A stretch of DNA of 41,823 nt from Sulfurimonas sp. RIFCSPLOWO2_12_36_12. GTDB taxonomy: Bacteria > Campylobacterota > Campylobacteria > Campylobacterales > Sulfurimonadaceae. The stretch is taken from contig MIBZ01000065.1 in the NCBI GenBank assembly GCA_001829675.1, positions 81,246 to 123,068 of the forward strand, in the 5' to 3' direction. Shown piece after piece: positions 18,344 to 26,314 of the stretch (its first letter is position 1; each line of letters begins with the position of its first letter). The notes beneath the pieces are model-generated. The model worked only from the letters and a program-made list of their open reading frames with translations. It was not told the origin of the DNA and did not search any database. A program made the translations under genes and the position numbers.

Positions 18344-19250
18344 ATATAAGATACTATGGCTTGATGACCAAATCGACTCTTTTATAGATGATGAGTATGT
18401 TGATGAAATTAAACATTATTTAGAAGATGAAGGTTTTGAGGCAACTATTGATACCGTAGATAATGCAACAGACTTTTTTGAGAAGCTAGATAAGTCATAT
18501 GATTTAATCCTTACTGATTATCATATGGATAAAATGAATGGCGATAAAGTTGTTGAAGAAATTAGAAATACAAGTAAAATATTTTCAGAGATTTTATTTT
18601 ATACAGCTAGAGGAGACTTAAAGGATGCAAAAAAGTTAGATCGTATTTCATTTTTAGAAACTATTTCTTCTGGTGCAACACATCAACAAATGGTTGTTGA
18701 AAAGATTAAATCTTTAATTACACTAACCATACAAAAATTCCATGACATTGTTGTTATGCGCGGAATGATTATGAATGAAACAAGTGATATGGATAATCAA
18801 AAGCTTGAAATGATTAAACAATATATTAAAAATATAGAGGTAGATAAAACAAACGATTTAAAAAATGATATTTTGAATGAAGTTAATGGACACTTTATGA
18901 AAAAATTGGAATGTGTCAATGGAGATTGGAAAACAAAAAAAAATGGTTTGCATAAATTAATAAAAGATAATTTTGTATTTAGTTCTGATTACAAAATTAA
19001 AACACTTAGTTGGATTTTGAATGATTTATTGGAGACAGATTTTTCAGAAGAATATCAAGATGAAATAATAAAAATCAGAAATAAATTTGCTCATGCGAAA
19101 CTGGAAATTGACTCAGCTACAGGTAGAAAATATTTTAAACATGGTAAAGATGGAATTACATTTGATGAAACTTTATGCAAAAATATTAGAGCTAATATTA
19201 AAAAACATAAGATAAATCTCAAAACATTAAAACAAAAAATTGATACATAG
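18333..19250 (+). CDS. Receiver domain fused to a HEPN-like C-terminal region
   Basis: The 305-residue protein begins with a CheY-type receiver: acidic pair D11-D12 in KILWLDDQ, phospho-acceptor D62 in LILTDYHMDKMNG and T91 in ILFYTARG. The usual conserved lysine near residue 110 is not clear (FLETISSG). Residues about 130-305 are all-helical and end in a domain with IRNKFAHAKLE, giving R249-x4-H254. This matches the R-x(4-6)-H catalytic motif of HEPN ribonucleases, common in toxins and antiviral effectors. No DNA-binding output domain is visible. The gene overlaps both neighbours by 11 bases. Phosphorylation-controlled RNA cleavage is inference; a non-catalytic HEPN role is possible. Confidence 0.8.
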   Translation: MQIEYKILWLDDQIDSFIDDEYVDEIKHYLEDEGFEATIDTVDNATDFFEKLDKSYDLILTDYHMDKMNGDKVVEEIRNTSKIFSEILFYTARGDLKDAKKLDRISFLETISSGATHQQMVVEKIKSLITLTIQKFHDIVVMRGMIMNETSDMDNQKLEMIKQYIKNIEVDKTNDLKNDILNEVNGHFMKKLECVNGDWKTKKNGLHKLIKDNFVFSSDYKIKTLSWILNDLLETDFSEEYQDEIIKIRNKFAHAKLEIDSATGRKYFKHGKDGITFDETLCKNIRANIKKHKINLKTLKQKIDT

Positions 19251-19914
19251 ACTTATAATCTACGGAGATATTCACGGCTGCTACGACGAATTAATATCTC
19301 TTAGAAAAAAAATAAATCCTCAAGATAACGATATTGAAGTTTGTGTAGGAGATATTATCACTAAAGGTAAAGACTCTATAAAAACACTTGATTTTATCAT
19401 AGAAAACAACATAAAATCAGTTCTTGGCAATCATGAAGATAAAATCATAAGATACCTAAATCATAAAAAATCAAATAAAAAAAATCCTATTGTTTTGGAT
19501 GAAGATGAGCAAAATATTGTAGATAATTTATCTCAAACACATAAAGAATTTTTAGAAAATTTGTCACTTTTCATGAGATTTGGAGATATTATGATAGTTC
19601 ATGGAGGAGTTCAAAATCATATGAATTTAGATGATTTAGCTAAAAAAGACTATCAAAAAATACTTCGTATGCGATATTTAGACCAAGATGGAAACTACTT
19701 AACTTTAGGGCAAGAAAATGAAAATTCTCTCTTTTGGGCTGATGTTTATGATGGTAATCAAGGGTTTGTAGTTTATGGACATCAGTGGTTTAAAGAGGCA
19801 AAAATAGATAAATTTGCAATAGGGGTAGATACTGGATGTGTATATGGCAATAAGTTAAGCGCAGTAATTTTTAAAGATAATAATTTTTATATTGAAAGTT
19901 GTATTTGCAAATAA
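19240..19914 (+). CDS. PPP/calcineurin-type metallophosphoesterase
   Basis: The 224-residue enzyme starts at a TTG that lies 11 bases inside the receiver-HEPN gene. Metal-binding motifs are complete: GDIHGCYDE (D10, H12), GDIITKG (D38), GNHED (N64, H65), IVHGGV (H121) and VYGHQWF (about H176). This is the order of PPP-family phosphatases and symmetric Ap4A hydrolases. The second motif has K where protein phosphatases have R (GDxxDRG). Substrate could be a phosphoprotein, a dinucleotide or a nucleic acid end. Position in the cassette suggests that it either resets the phosphorelay or repairs or processes RNA ends made by the HEPN protein; both are inference. Confidence 0.85.
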   Translation: MIHRLIIYGDIHGCYDELISLRKKINPQDNDIEVCVGDIITKGKDSIKTLDFIIENNIKSVLGNHEDKIIRYLNHKKSNKKNPIVLDEDEQNIVDNLSQTHKEFLENLSLFMRFGDIMIVHGGVQNHMNLDDLAKKDYQKILRMRYLDQDGNYLTLGQENENSLFWADVYDGNQGFVVYGHQWFKEAKIDKFAIGVDTGCVYGNKLSAVIFKDNNFYIESCICK

Positions 19915-20003
19915 TTTAGTTTATGAAATAGAGTGTATATTGTTAAGAGTTGTGCATATGATAGTAAAGCTATCTAAGTTAAAAACACAAGAAAAGGAAA
20001 AAA

Positions 20004-20234
20004 ATGAGCGAAGAAGAAAAAAACAAAAACAACCCGTTGCACGGTGTCAACCTGCAACATATTTTGGAGACTTTAGTTGAGCGTTATGGGTTTAAAGAGC
20101 TGGGCAATAGGATTGACATCAGATGCTTTTTGATAAATCCGACTATAAGCTCATGCTTGAGGTTTCTTAGAAAAACGCCTTGGGCGAGAACAAAAGTCGA
20201 AGAGTTGTATATCAGAGAGTGTAAAAACAAGTAG
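20004..20234 (+). CDS. VF530 family (DUF2132) DNA-binding protein
   Basis: The 76-residue protein carries the family signature almost complete: NNPLHGVNLQHILETLVERYGF, LGNRIDIRCFLINPTIS and FLRKTPWARTKVEELY. VF530-type proteins are small helical proteins suggested to bind DNA; no cellular role is settled. An AAAAGGAAAA purine stretch precedes the ATG. It sits 14 bases before the GTG start of addA. Its codon use looks more like the addAB genes than the cassette before it, so it may be a native neighbour that marks the right edge of the insertion. Confidence 0.85.
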   Translation: MSEEEKNKNNPLHGVNLQHILETLVERYGFKELGNRIDIRCFLINPTISSCLRFLRKTPWARTKVEELYIRECKNK

Positions 20235-20248
20235 TCAATGGAGATATT

Positions 20249-22963
20249 GTGTTCATAAATAACCTAGCCTACGAGGCGAGTGCGGGAAGCGGAAAAACTT
20301 TTATGCTAGTTGTTCGTTACCTTAGTTTGCTTTTTAAAGGTGCCCAGCCATCAAAAATACTCGCTCTTACATTTACAAACAAAGCCGCAAACGAGATGCA
20401 GGAGAGGATAGTTGCTACACTTGAAGAGCTTGAGAGCAGAGGAGAGTTGGACGAGATAGTAAAGGTTACGGAGCTCTCACGCGACTATCTGCTTGAAAAT
20501 CGTGCGAGAATTTTAAATGAGTTTTTAAATTCTCATACGAAGATAATGACGATAGACAGTTTTTTTACAAAGATTCTTAGAAAGTTCTCGCTATATGCCT
20601 CTTTGATGCCGGATTTTTCGACATTTAGCTCTCAGCATGAACTAAAGCTTTTGTCACGATTTTTAAAAGAGGTTAGTGTCGCAGGCAAAAAAGAGACTTT
20701 AATTACCCTCTCTCTTGCTTCAAACAAAAGGCTTACTGATATATTTACTCTTTTAGACGAGTTTTATGTCAAGTTTGCCGAGCTTAAGCATATAGGGTTT
20801 AAAAAGCAGGATACTGAACAGTTTGAACAAGAGGCGATGCATAACCTCTTGGAGCTGAAAAAAATCGTAATTTCCTGCAAAGCGGCTTCGAGTACGGCTA
20901 TTAAGGGCGTAAGTGCTGAGAGTTTTGAAGAGCTTTGCGCAAAGGCATGGATAGAGAGGGAGAGTCTGAATTACAGCACATTTTCAAAGTGTTTTACCCC
21001 TGCGATGGATGATTTGCTATTTAAAATAAAAGAGGCTATAAGAGAGCAAAACAGAGCAAAAGAGCAGAACTTCTTTTTTGCCATAAAAGAGCTGGTAAAT
21101 ATATATGCAAAGAGTAAAAAAGCGCTATATATGGACGATAGCGAGCTTAGTTTTAACGATGTTACATATCTCGTTTATGAGATTTTAAAGCTCATTGACG
21201 ATAGCGAGTTTTTATACTTTAGACTTGATTCCCGTATTGAGCATATGCTGCTTGATGAGTTTCAAGATACAAGCATCTTGCAGTATGAGATACTAAAACC
21301 GCTTATAAATGAGATAACATCGGGAAAGGGCATCTTTGACAACGGCAGTTTCTTTTTTGTCGGAGATGTGAAGCAGTCTATCTACAGATTTCGCGGCGGT
21401 GTAAGTGCACTTTTTGATGCAGTGAGAGAGGAAAACGGAACCCTTGTAGAGAAACTTCTTACAAACTATCGCTCACAAAAAGAGATTGTCGGGTTTGTAA
21501 ACAGTGTCTTTGAGCAAAAAATAAAAAATTATACTCCTCAACTCTCTCAAGCAGAGGCAGACGGCGGATTCGTTGAGGTTATACAAAATGATGAGGTTCT
21601 TGCCGAGGTCGTGGCTCAGATTAAGAGGCTTCTTGATATGGGAGCAGATATAAACGAGATAGCCGTTCTTTGCGCTACAAACGGCGACGGAGAGCAGGTA
21701 AAAGAGGCATTAGAGTCTCAAAATATAGAAGTAGTAACGGAAACAACAACAAAGCTTATCAACCAAAAAATGGTAAAAGCAATTTTAGAGTATTTGAAGT
21801 ATCAATATTTTGGCGAAGATATCTACTCGTACAATTTTTTTGCCATTATTTCGCAAGAAGTTCGCCCTATTAAAAGAGTTGATTTTAATAAGGTTGAAAT
21901 ATTAGATGTAGTAAAAGGCGCAATAGAGGAGTTTAAGCTCTTTAGCAATGATTTTAATCTCATTAAATTTTTAGGCGCTATATCAAGATACAGTGATATA
22001 GAGGCACTCTTGTTTGAGTATGAGAGGTTGGATGCAAGCGCCTCCGCCTCCGAACTTAACGGCGTAAGAGTGCTCACTGTTCATAAATCAAAAGGCTTAG
22101 AGTATCAACATGTAATTGTTATGGATAGGCTTAAAAAAGCACCGCCTTCAAAAGATGTTATTATCTATGAGTACGATGATATAGCCTTAAAAAATATCTA
22201 TCTTCGTATAAAAGGGCGTGATGCGGTAGATGCAGACTATGCAAGAGCTCTCTTAAAAGAGAAATATTTAATAAAAGAAGACAGCTTAAATGCACTCTAT
22301 GTCGCATTCACAAGAGCAAGAGAAAATTTGATAATAGTTTTAAAAGCTAAAGATTCTTCGTTTGATATTTTGGATTTAGTGCCAAGCAGGTATGGAAATT
22401 TAACATGTAGTGAAAATTCTCATAAAAACAGCGGTAAAATTGATTTTCATGCTATAAACTATAAAGAACTTTATTACGGAACCCAAAGTGATATTTTAGC
22501 AGTTGAAAAAGCTAAAGAAGAGGATTTAAAATCCATAAACTTTGGAGTTGCAATGCACTATATGCTAGAGATGCTGGGGGAGCTAAAAGAGCAGCATATT
22601 GCAAGAGCAAAAGATATGATGATAAACAAATATGGGCATGTCTTGGAAAATGAAGAGATAGAAGATATAGAAAATAGAGTAAAAATGCTTTTGCAAAACA
22701 GAGAGTTTATAGCTCTTGTCGAGGGTGAATGTTACAGAGAAAAAGCTATTAGGCATAAAAATAATCTCAAGTATATTGACCTTTTGGTAAAGGGCGAATC
22801 CAAATGGAGCGTAATTGATTATAAGAGTGCTCTCTCTTATCGTGATGAGCATTTAACACAGGTTGGTTCTTATGTCAGGGCTATAAAAGAGATAACCGGC
22901 AATGAAGTTGATGGATATGTCTGCTATTTATTAAAAAATGATGTAAAAATTGTTAAAATATAA
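20249..22963 (+). CDS. addA: AddA-type UvrD-like helicase-nuclease
   Basis: The 904-residue motor subunit of AddAB unwinds DNA from double-strand breaks. Superfamily 1 motifs are complete: Walker A ASAGSGKTFML (about 10-20), ALTFTNKAANEM, MLLDEFQDTS (motif II), VGDVKQSIYRFRGG (III), LLTNYRSQKEI (IV), VLTVHKSKGLEYQHVIVMD (V) and LYVAFTRARENLI (VI). A C-terminal RecB-type nuclease has YIDLLV and WSVIDYKSA (roughly residues 843-860). It is shorter than the 1,200-residue AddA of Bacillus, as is common in this phylum. The start is GTG with GGAG about seven bases upstream; no in-frame ATG is better. Its partner addB lies upstream beyond the inserted cassette. Confidence 0.93.
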   Translation: MFINNLAYEASAGSGKTFMLVVRYLSLLFKGAQPSKILALTFTNKAANEMQERIVATLEELESRGELDEIVKVTELSRDYLLENRARILNEFLNSHTKIMTIDSFFTKILRKFSLYASLMPDFSTFSSQHELKLLSRFLKEVSVAGKKETLITLSLASNKRLTDIFTLLDEFYVKFAELKHIGFKKQDTEQFEQEAMHNLLELKKIVISCKAASSTAIKGVSAESFEELCAKAWIERESLNYSTFSKCFTPAMDDLLFKIKEAIREQNRAKEQNFFFAIKELVNIYAKSKKALYMDDSELSFNDVTYLVYEILKLIDDSEFLYFRLDSRIEHMLLDEFQDTSILQYEILKPLINEITSGKGIFDNGSFFFVGDVKQSIYRFRGGVSALFDAVREENGTLVEKLLTNYRSQKEIVGFVNSVFEQKIKNYTPQLSQAEADGGFVEVIQNDEVLAEVVAQIKRLLDMGADINEIAVLCATNGDGEQVKEALESQNIEVVTETTTKLINQKMVKAILEYLKYQYFGEDIYSYNFFAIISQEVRPIKRVDFNKVEILDVVKGAIEEFKLFSNDFNLIKFLGAISRYSDIEALLFEYERLDASASASELNGVRVLTVHKSKGLEYQHVIVMDRLKKAPPSKDVIIYEYDDIALKNIYLRIKGRDAVDADYARALLKEKYLIKEDSLNALYVAFTRARENLIIVLKAKDSSFDILDLVPSRYGNLTCSENSHKNSGKIDFHAINYKELYYGTQSDILAVEKAKEEDLKSINFGVAMHYMLEMLGELKEQHIARAKDMMINKYGHVLENEEIEDIENRVKMLLQNREFIALVEGECYREKAIRHKNNLKYIDLLVKGESKWSVIDYKSALSYRDEHLTQVGSYVRAIKEITGNEVDGYVCYLLKNDVKIVKI

Positions 22964-22988
22964 CTCTTTAAAAAATTAGGATTCATTA

Positions 22989-23519
22989 ATGGTTAAAAAA
23001 TATTTGATTGTCGCTTTTTTAATTTTTACAAACCATCTAGTTGCCGATGCTCCGACTGCTGATTATGTTGAGCTCCCTTATTTGGTTGTTGAAAAACCAG
23101 TAGCAGCATCTGAAAAAAATAAAGTTTTAGTCAAAGCACAAGAGTATTTGGGAACATCATATGGATTTGGAAACAGCAGCGGGATTCAAACAGATTGTTC
23201 AGGATTTACTCAGCAGGTTTTTAAAGAGTTTGGCGTGTCGCTTCCAAGATCTGCGGCAGAGCAGTCTAAATATGGTTCAAAGGTAGATATTGATGATTTA
23301 AAAGTTGGAGATTTGCTTTTTTACAGAACTTACAAAAAAGAGCCTTCTCATGTTGCTATTTATGCCGGAGATGGGCAGATTATTCATGCTTCATATAGAA
23401 GCAAACAAGTTCAATACGATGCAATAGATAAAGCTTATTATAAAAAGCGTTTTATATATGCAAAACGACTGACAATAGATGACCAAAACTTATCAAGCGA
23501 TTATTGTTTAAAAAATTGA
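22989..23519 (+). CDS. Secreted NlpC/P60 peptidoglycan hydrolase
   Basis: The 176-residue protein has a signal peptide (about 1-20, MVKKYLIVAFLIFTNHLVADA) and one NlpC/P60 domain (about 45-160). The catalytic cysteine is C70 in IQTDCSGFTQQVF. The histidine is H121 in PSHVAIYAGDGQ, and H133 in IIHAS is the usual third polar residue. Such enzymes cut peptide stems of murein, usually between D-glutamate and diaminopimelate, in the periplasm. There are no SH3 or LysM binding domains. Its 3' end overlaps the convergent diguanylate cyclase gene by 19 bases. Confidence 0.92.
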   Translation: MVKKYLIVAFLIFTNHLVADAPTADYVELPYLVVEKPVAASEKNKVLVKAQEYLGTSYGFGNSSGIQTDCSGFTQQVFKEFGVSLPRSAAEQSKYGSKVDIDDLKVGDLLFYRTYKKEPSHVAIYAGDGQIIHASYRSKQVQYDAIDKAYYKKRFIYAKRLTIDDQNLSSDYCLKN

Positions 23520-25024
23520 ACCCTGTTTCTGCCAAGTTCTTTAGCACTGTAAAGTGCTTCATCAGCCTCTGCAAATATAGCCGAGTAGTTGTCATGCTCA
23601 TTTTTTAAGTTACTAATACCGATACTTGCTGTTACTTTTATCATTTTATCTTCAAACTCTACCGGTTCTTGTTCAATAGTTTTTCGTATATCTTCTGCAA
23701 TTTGTATTGATGTTTGCAAATCACTCTCTGGCAAGATAACAACTATCTCTTCTCCGCCGTAGCGCCCTATAAAGTCTGTTTCTCGCTGACACCCCGTGAT
23801 TTTGCTGCTTATTCGTCGTAGTACTTCATCCCCGGCCATATGCCCATAAGTATCATTAATATTTTTGAAGTGGTCTAAATCAATAATCATAACTGAAAGC
23901 TCTTTATCGTAGCGTTTAGCCCGTTTAAACTCTATCTCAAGAGTCTCTTCTAGGTGTCGTCTGTTCCATAATCCAGTTAGAGAATCGGTTTGACTTAGAA
24001 GCTCTATCTCTTTTGTTCGTTCTTTAACCAGAGATTCTAAGCGCTCTTTTTCCGTTCTTGATTGTTCAATTGCAGAGTAGTAAAGCAATCTGGAAGTAAG
24101 CAGTGCAAAGAAAAGGGCTATTATGCTTGTAATCATTGCAGTGTTAAATAATTTATTTTCATGGCTTAAATAAGTTGACGCATCAATTAAAAGCATCAGC
24201 TTCATTTTTGAGTTGCCTCGATTTATATGAGAATTGGTAATAGCAAGATATGTTAATTGACCATTAAGCATTGTCATACCGGATGTTTGAAGATTATTAT
24301 TGTAATCTAAAACTGTTCCGATTAAATTTTTATCACTGCTTATATATACATTTTGCTTTTCATCAATAATTGAAATTTGTTTAATGTTTTTTGTAGATTT
24401 GACATACGCATGTAAAAAATCATTTATATCGGTTTTAGTTAGTATCGCAAGACTGTTTGTTACAGAACCATTGATTGATTTTAGCAGGTTTTGTATATCA
24501 ACCTGTCTTCTAAGAATGGAAAAATTATCTTTTAACCCTTTTTTTAAAGTGTATTCAGAGACATCTACGGATAAATCAATAATTCCGACAAGTTGGTCTT
24601 GCAGATATATAGGGTAGTAGATTGACATTACATCTACAAAGTCGCGTACTTCAAAAAAGAAAGTACTTAATTGACGGTCTCCTTGCATTGTTTCAATGAA
24701 ACTTTTAGAAGATAAAACCTCTCCTATCTCTTCTTTAAACATTGAGTTTCTGATGGTGCCATCCGGTTCTAAATATCTAAATTCAAAAATTTCTAACCCA
24801 AAAGAGATATCATTTACAAGTTTTTGGAGATTCATAGTTGATTTAATATCATCAAATCGCTCTATTGCTGAAGAGACTGAGCTTGCTATATTTAACGAAT
24901 TGCTTTGCATCTGCGTTAAGAGAAGATTTTTTTGTGTTTTATAATTATAGTAAGATAGGTATGCTATCACTAACACCAAAGAGAAAAGTATGATTGGTAC
25001 CGCATATTTTTTAATGAAAAACAC
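23501..25024 (-). CDS. Membrane sensor diguanylate cyclase
   Basis: The 507-residue protein has an N-terminal transmembrane helix (about 8-27), a large periplasmic sensor region (about 28-285, likely a Cache-type fold), a second helix (about 290-312), a short linker coil and a GGDEF domain (about 340-507). The active-site motif reads RYGGEEI, with isoleucine in place of the usual final phenylalanine. The metal and substrate residues before it (SLTGLWNRRHLEE, DLDHFKNINDTYGH) are intact. The I-site is present as RETD just before. It should make c-di-GMP in response to a periplasmic signal. It starts two bases after the stop of the tetraheme cytochrome gene, so the two are one operon. Confidence 0.92.
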   Translation of the reverse strand: MFFIKKYAVPIILFSLVLVIAYLSYYNYKTQKNLLLTQMQSNSLNIASSVSSAIERFDDIKSTMNLQKLVNDISFGLEIFEFRYLEPDGTIRNSMFKEEIGEVLSSKSFIETMQGDRQLSTFFFEVRDFVDVMSIYYPIYLQDQLVGIIDLSVDVSEYTLKKGLKDNFSILRRQVDIQNLLKSINGSVTNSLAILTKTDINDFLHAYVKSTKNIKQISIIDEKQNVYISSDKNLIGTVLDYNNNLQTSGMTMLNGQLTYLAITNSHINRGNSKMKLMLLIDASTYLSHENKLFNTAMITSIIALFFALLTSRLLYYSAIEQSRTEKERLESLVKERTKEIELLSQTDSLTGLWNRRHLEETLEIEFKRAKRYDKELSVMIIDLDHFKNINDTYGHMAGDEVLRRISSKITGCQRETDFIGRYGGEEIVVILPESDLQTSIQIAEDIRKTIEQEPVEFEDKMIKVTASIGISNLKNEHDNYSAIFAEADEALYSAKELGRNRVQFFKQ

Positions 25025-25026
25025 TG

Positions 25027-25659
25027 TTAATTACCTGCATTATTTGGATCAGCTTTTTTATAGCTATTATACGCTTTGTTAAAGTCGTGGTATGATTTAT
25101 TCCATCTTTTGGTATGGCAACTTGCACAAATATCTTTTAGCACCTGCAAACTGCCTGCCCCTGCAAGAAAGCCTCCGCCAAGAAACACTTTGTTCTTGTT
25201 TTTATCTTTATCCTGTGCCAACGCTATGTGGACATTTCCTGGACCGTGGCACCCTTCGCATTGGACATTTGAGAGACGCGGAGTTGTTTCCATATCAACA
25301 AAACCGCTCGGCATACGATGCCCCGTGGAGTGGCATGTTAAACAGTGGGAATTTTTTTCATTTTTAGAAGGTATCAAGCTCTCCATTGCGTGGTCATGCG
25401 GGTCATTTTTTCTTCCGATAAAAAAGTTTCTATGACATAGACGGCACTTTGAGTTTCCGACATAACTGTACTCCCCAGAGTTAATGGCATCATTATACAA
25501 CTTCTCACCCATTGCTTTTTTTAGGGGAATTTCGGGCATAGGCGACGCTAGCTCATCAATGATTCTTTGATTGTCATCCGCAAATATTGTTAATGCAAAA
25601 AGCGATACAATTGCAAATATTTTTAAAATAGAGACCATGCTTTTTTCTCTGCTGTTCAT
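25027..25659 (-). CDS. Periplasmic tetraheme cytochrome c
   Basis: The 210-residue protein has a signal peptide (about 1-27, ending ALTIFADD) and four CxxCH heme c motifs: CRLCH (72-76), CLTCH (106-110), CEGCH (134-138) and CASCH (178-182). Spacing and the SNVQCEGCHGPG segment resemble cytochrome c554-like multiheme proteins. Extra histidines (HDH near 88-90, H114, H144, H191) could be distal ligands. An internal ATG at codon 8 (MVSILKIF) is an alternative start that gives a more typical signal peptide. Electron partner and substrate are unknown. It is followed at once by the diguanylate cyclase gene, which may sense a related redox signal. Confidence 0.9.
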   Translation of the reverse strand: MNSREKSMVSILKIFAIVSLFALTIFADDNQRIIDELASPMPEIPLKKAMGEKLYNDAINSGEYSYVGNSKCRLCHRNFFIGRKNDPHDHAMESLIPSKNEKNSHCLTCHSTGHRMPSGFVDMETTPRLSNVQCEGCHGPGNVHIALAQDKDKNKNKVFLGGGFLAGAGSLQVLKDICASCHTKRWNKSYHDFNKAYNSYKKADPNNAGN

Positions 25660-25814
25660 TAATTCACTTCTAATTATATTGTTAAAACTTATTATAAACC
25701 TGATTGTAACATAGAAATTCTCTTAATTTTATTAACATAAATCAATAATATAAGCAGCGTCGCGGACAAACCTTAAAAAAACCATAAATTAAGTTATTTA
25801 TAAGTAAAAGAAGA

Positions 25815-25820
25815 TATACT
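25815..25820 (+). promoter_or_regulatory. -10 box for rplM-rpsI
   Basis: TATACT at 25815-25820 lies in the 222-base gap between the divergent cytochrome gene and rplM. It gives a predicted start near 25826 and a leader of about 55 bases before the rplM ATG. No convincing -35 was seen. The rest of the gap is AT-rich; a GC-richer patch (AGCAGCGTCGCGGAC, about 25753-25767) stands out but has no clear structure. Confidence 0.5.
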
Positions 25821-25881
25821 TTCGCCAATTAAACAAGCATTTTATATGTGATGTTAAGAAAATTACTTGAAAGGTTCAAGA

Positions 25882-26304
25882 ATGAAATTTACGAAAATTG
25901 CAACTCCTGAACAAATCGATCAAAAATGGGTTTTGATTGATGCTGAAGGTAAAACTTTTGGTCGTATTATTACTGAAGTAGCAACTATACTTCGCGGTAA
26001 AAATAAGCCATGTTTTACTCCAAACATTGACTGTGGTGACTTTGTTGTTATCATTAATGCTTCTAAAGCAAAATTTAACGGTCTTGGTAAAATTGCTAAC
26101 AAAGAGTATTTTTCATACTCTGGCTACTTCGGAAGTGTTAAAAGCACTAAAATGACTGAGCTTTTAGCTAAAAATCCTGAGAAGCTTTACAGATTAGCTA
26201 CTCGCGGTATGCTTCCTAAAACTAAGCTTGGTGCTAAAATGATTAAAAAATTAAAAATATATGCAGGTGCTGAACATCCACACTCTGCACAACTTGCTAA
26301 GTAA
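25882..26304 (+). CDS. rplM: Ribosomal protein L13
   Basis: The 140-residue large-subunit protein binds 23S rRNA early in assembly. It shows the L13 pattern: KWVLIDAEGKTFGRIITEVATILRGK at the N terminus, CGDFVVIINASKAKFNG, then the KPEKLYRLATRGMLPKTKLG-like region (here NPEKLYRLATRGMLPKTKLG) near 100-120. I prefer the ATG at 25882 because an AAGG site stands seven bases before it. An upstream in-frame TTG (25867) would add five residues and lacks family support. rpsI follows after 10 bases, the usual pair in bacteria. Confidence 0.97.
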   Translation: MKFTKIATPEQIDQKWVLIDAEGKTFGRIITEVATILRGKNKPCFTPNIDCGDFVVIINASKAKFNGLGKIANKEYFSYSGYFGSVKSTKMTELLAKNPEKLYRLATRGMLPKTKLGAKMIKKLKIYAGAEHPHSAQLAK

Positions 26305-26314
26305 GGATTGACAT

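Larger units (their letters stand above)
14817..19914 (+). other. Candidate four-gene defence cassette inserted between addB and addA
   Basis: Four genes (C5 DNA methyltransferase, double-GHKL ATPase/kinase, receiver-HEPN protein, PPP phosphoesterase) run in one direction with overlaps of 1, 11 and 11 bases. The stretch is visibly more AT-rich, with heavy use of AAA, GAA, TTA and ATT codons compared with addB and addA on either side. It has its own TATAAT. No integrase, terminal repeats or attachment site were found at the edges, so the mode of entry is unknown. The grouping is seen in the sequence; the defence role is inference from the families. Confidence 0.65.

Noticed and set aside
14752..20003. 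Prophage or integrative element as the carrier of the cassette
   Set aside because: No integrase, transposase, tRNA attachment site, terminal inverted repeats or phage structural genes were seen at either edge.
19892..20080. 62-residue frame overlapping the phosphoesterase end and the VF530 gene
   Set aside because: It runs through the end of one clear gene and the start of another in a different frame, has a low-complexity lysine/glutamate stretch and no family likeness.
25076..25435. 119-residue plus-strand frame opposite the tetraheme cytochrome gene
   Set aside because: The opposite strand encodes four CxxCH motifs and a signal peptide; this frame has no feature of its own.
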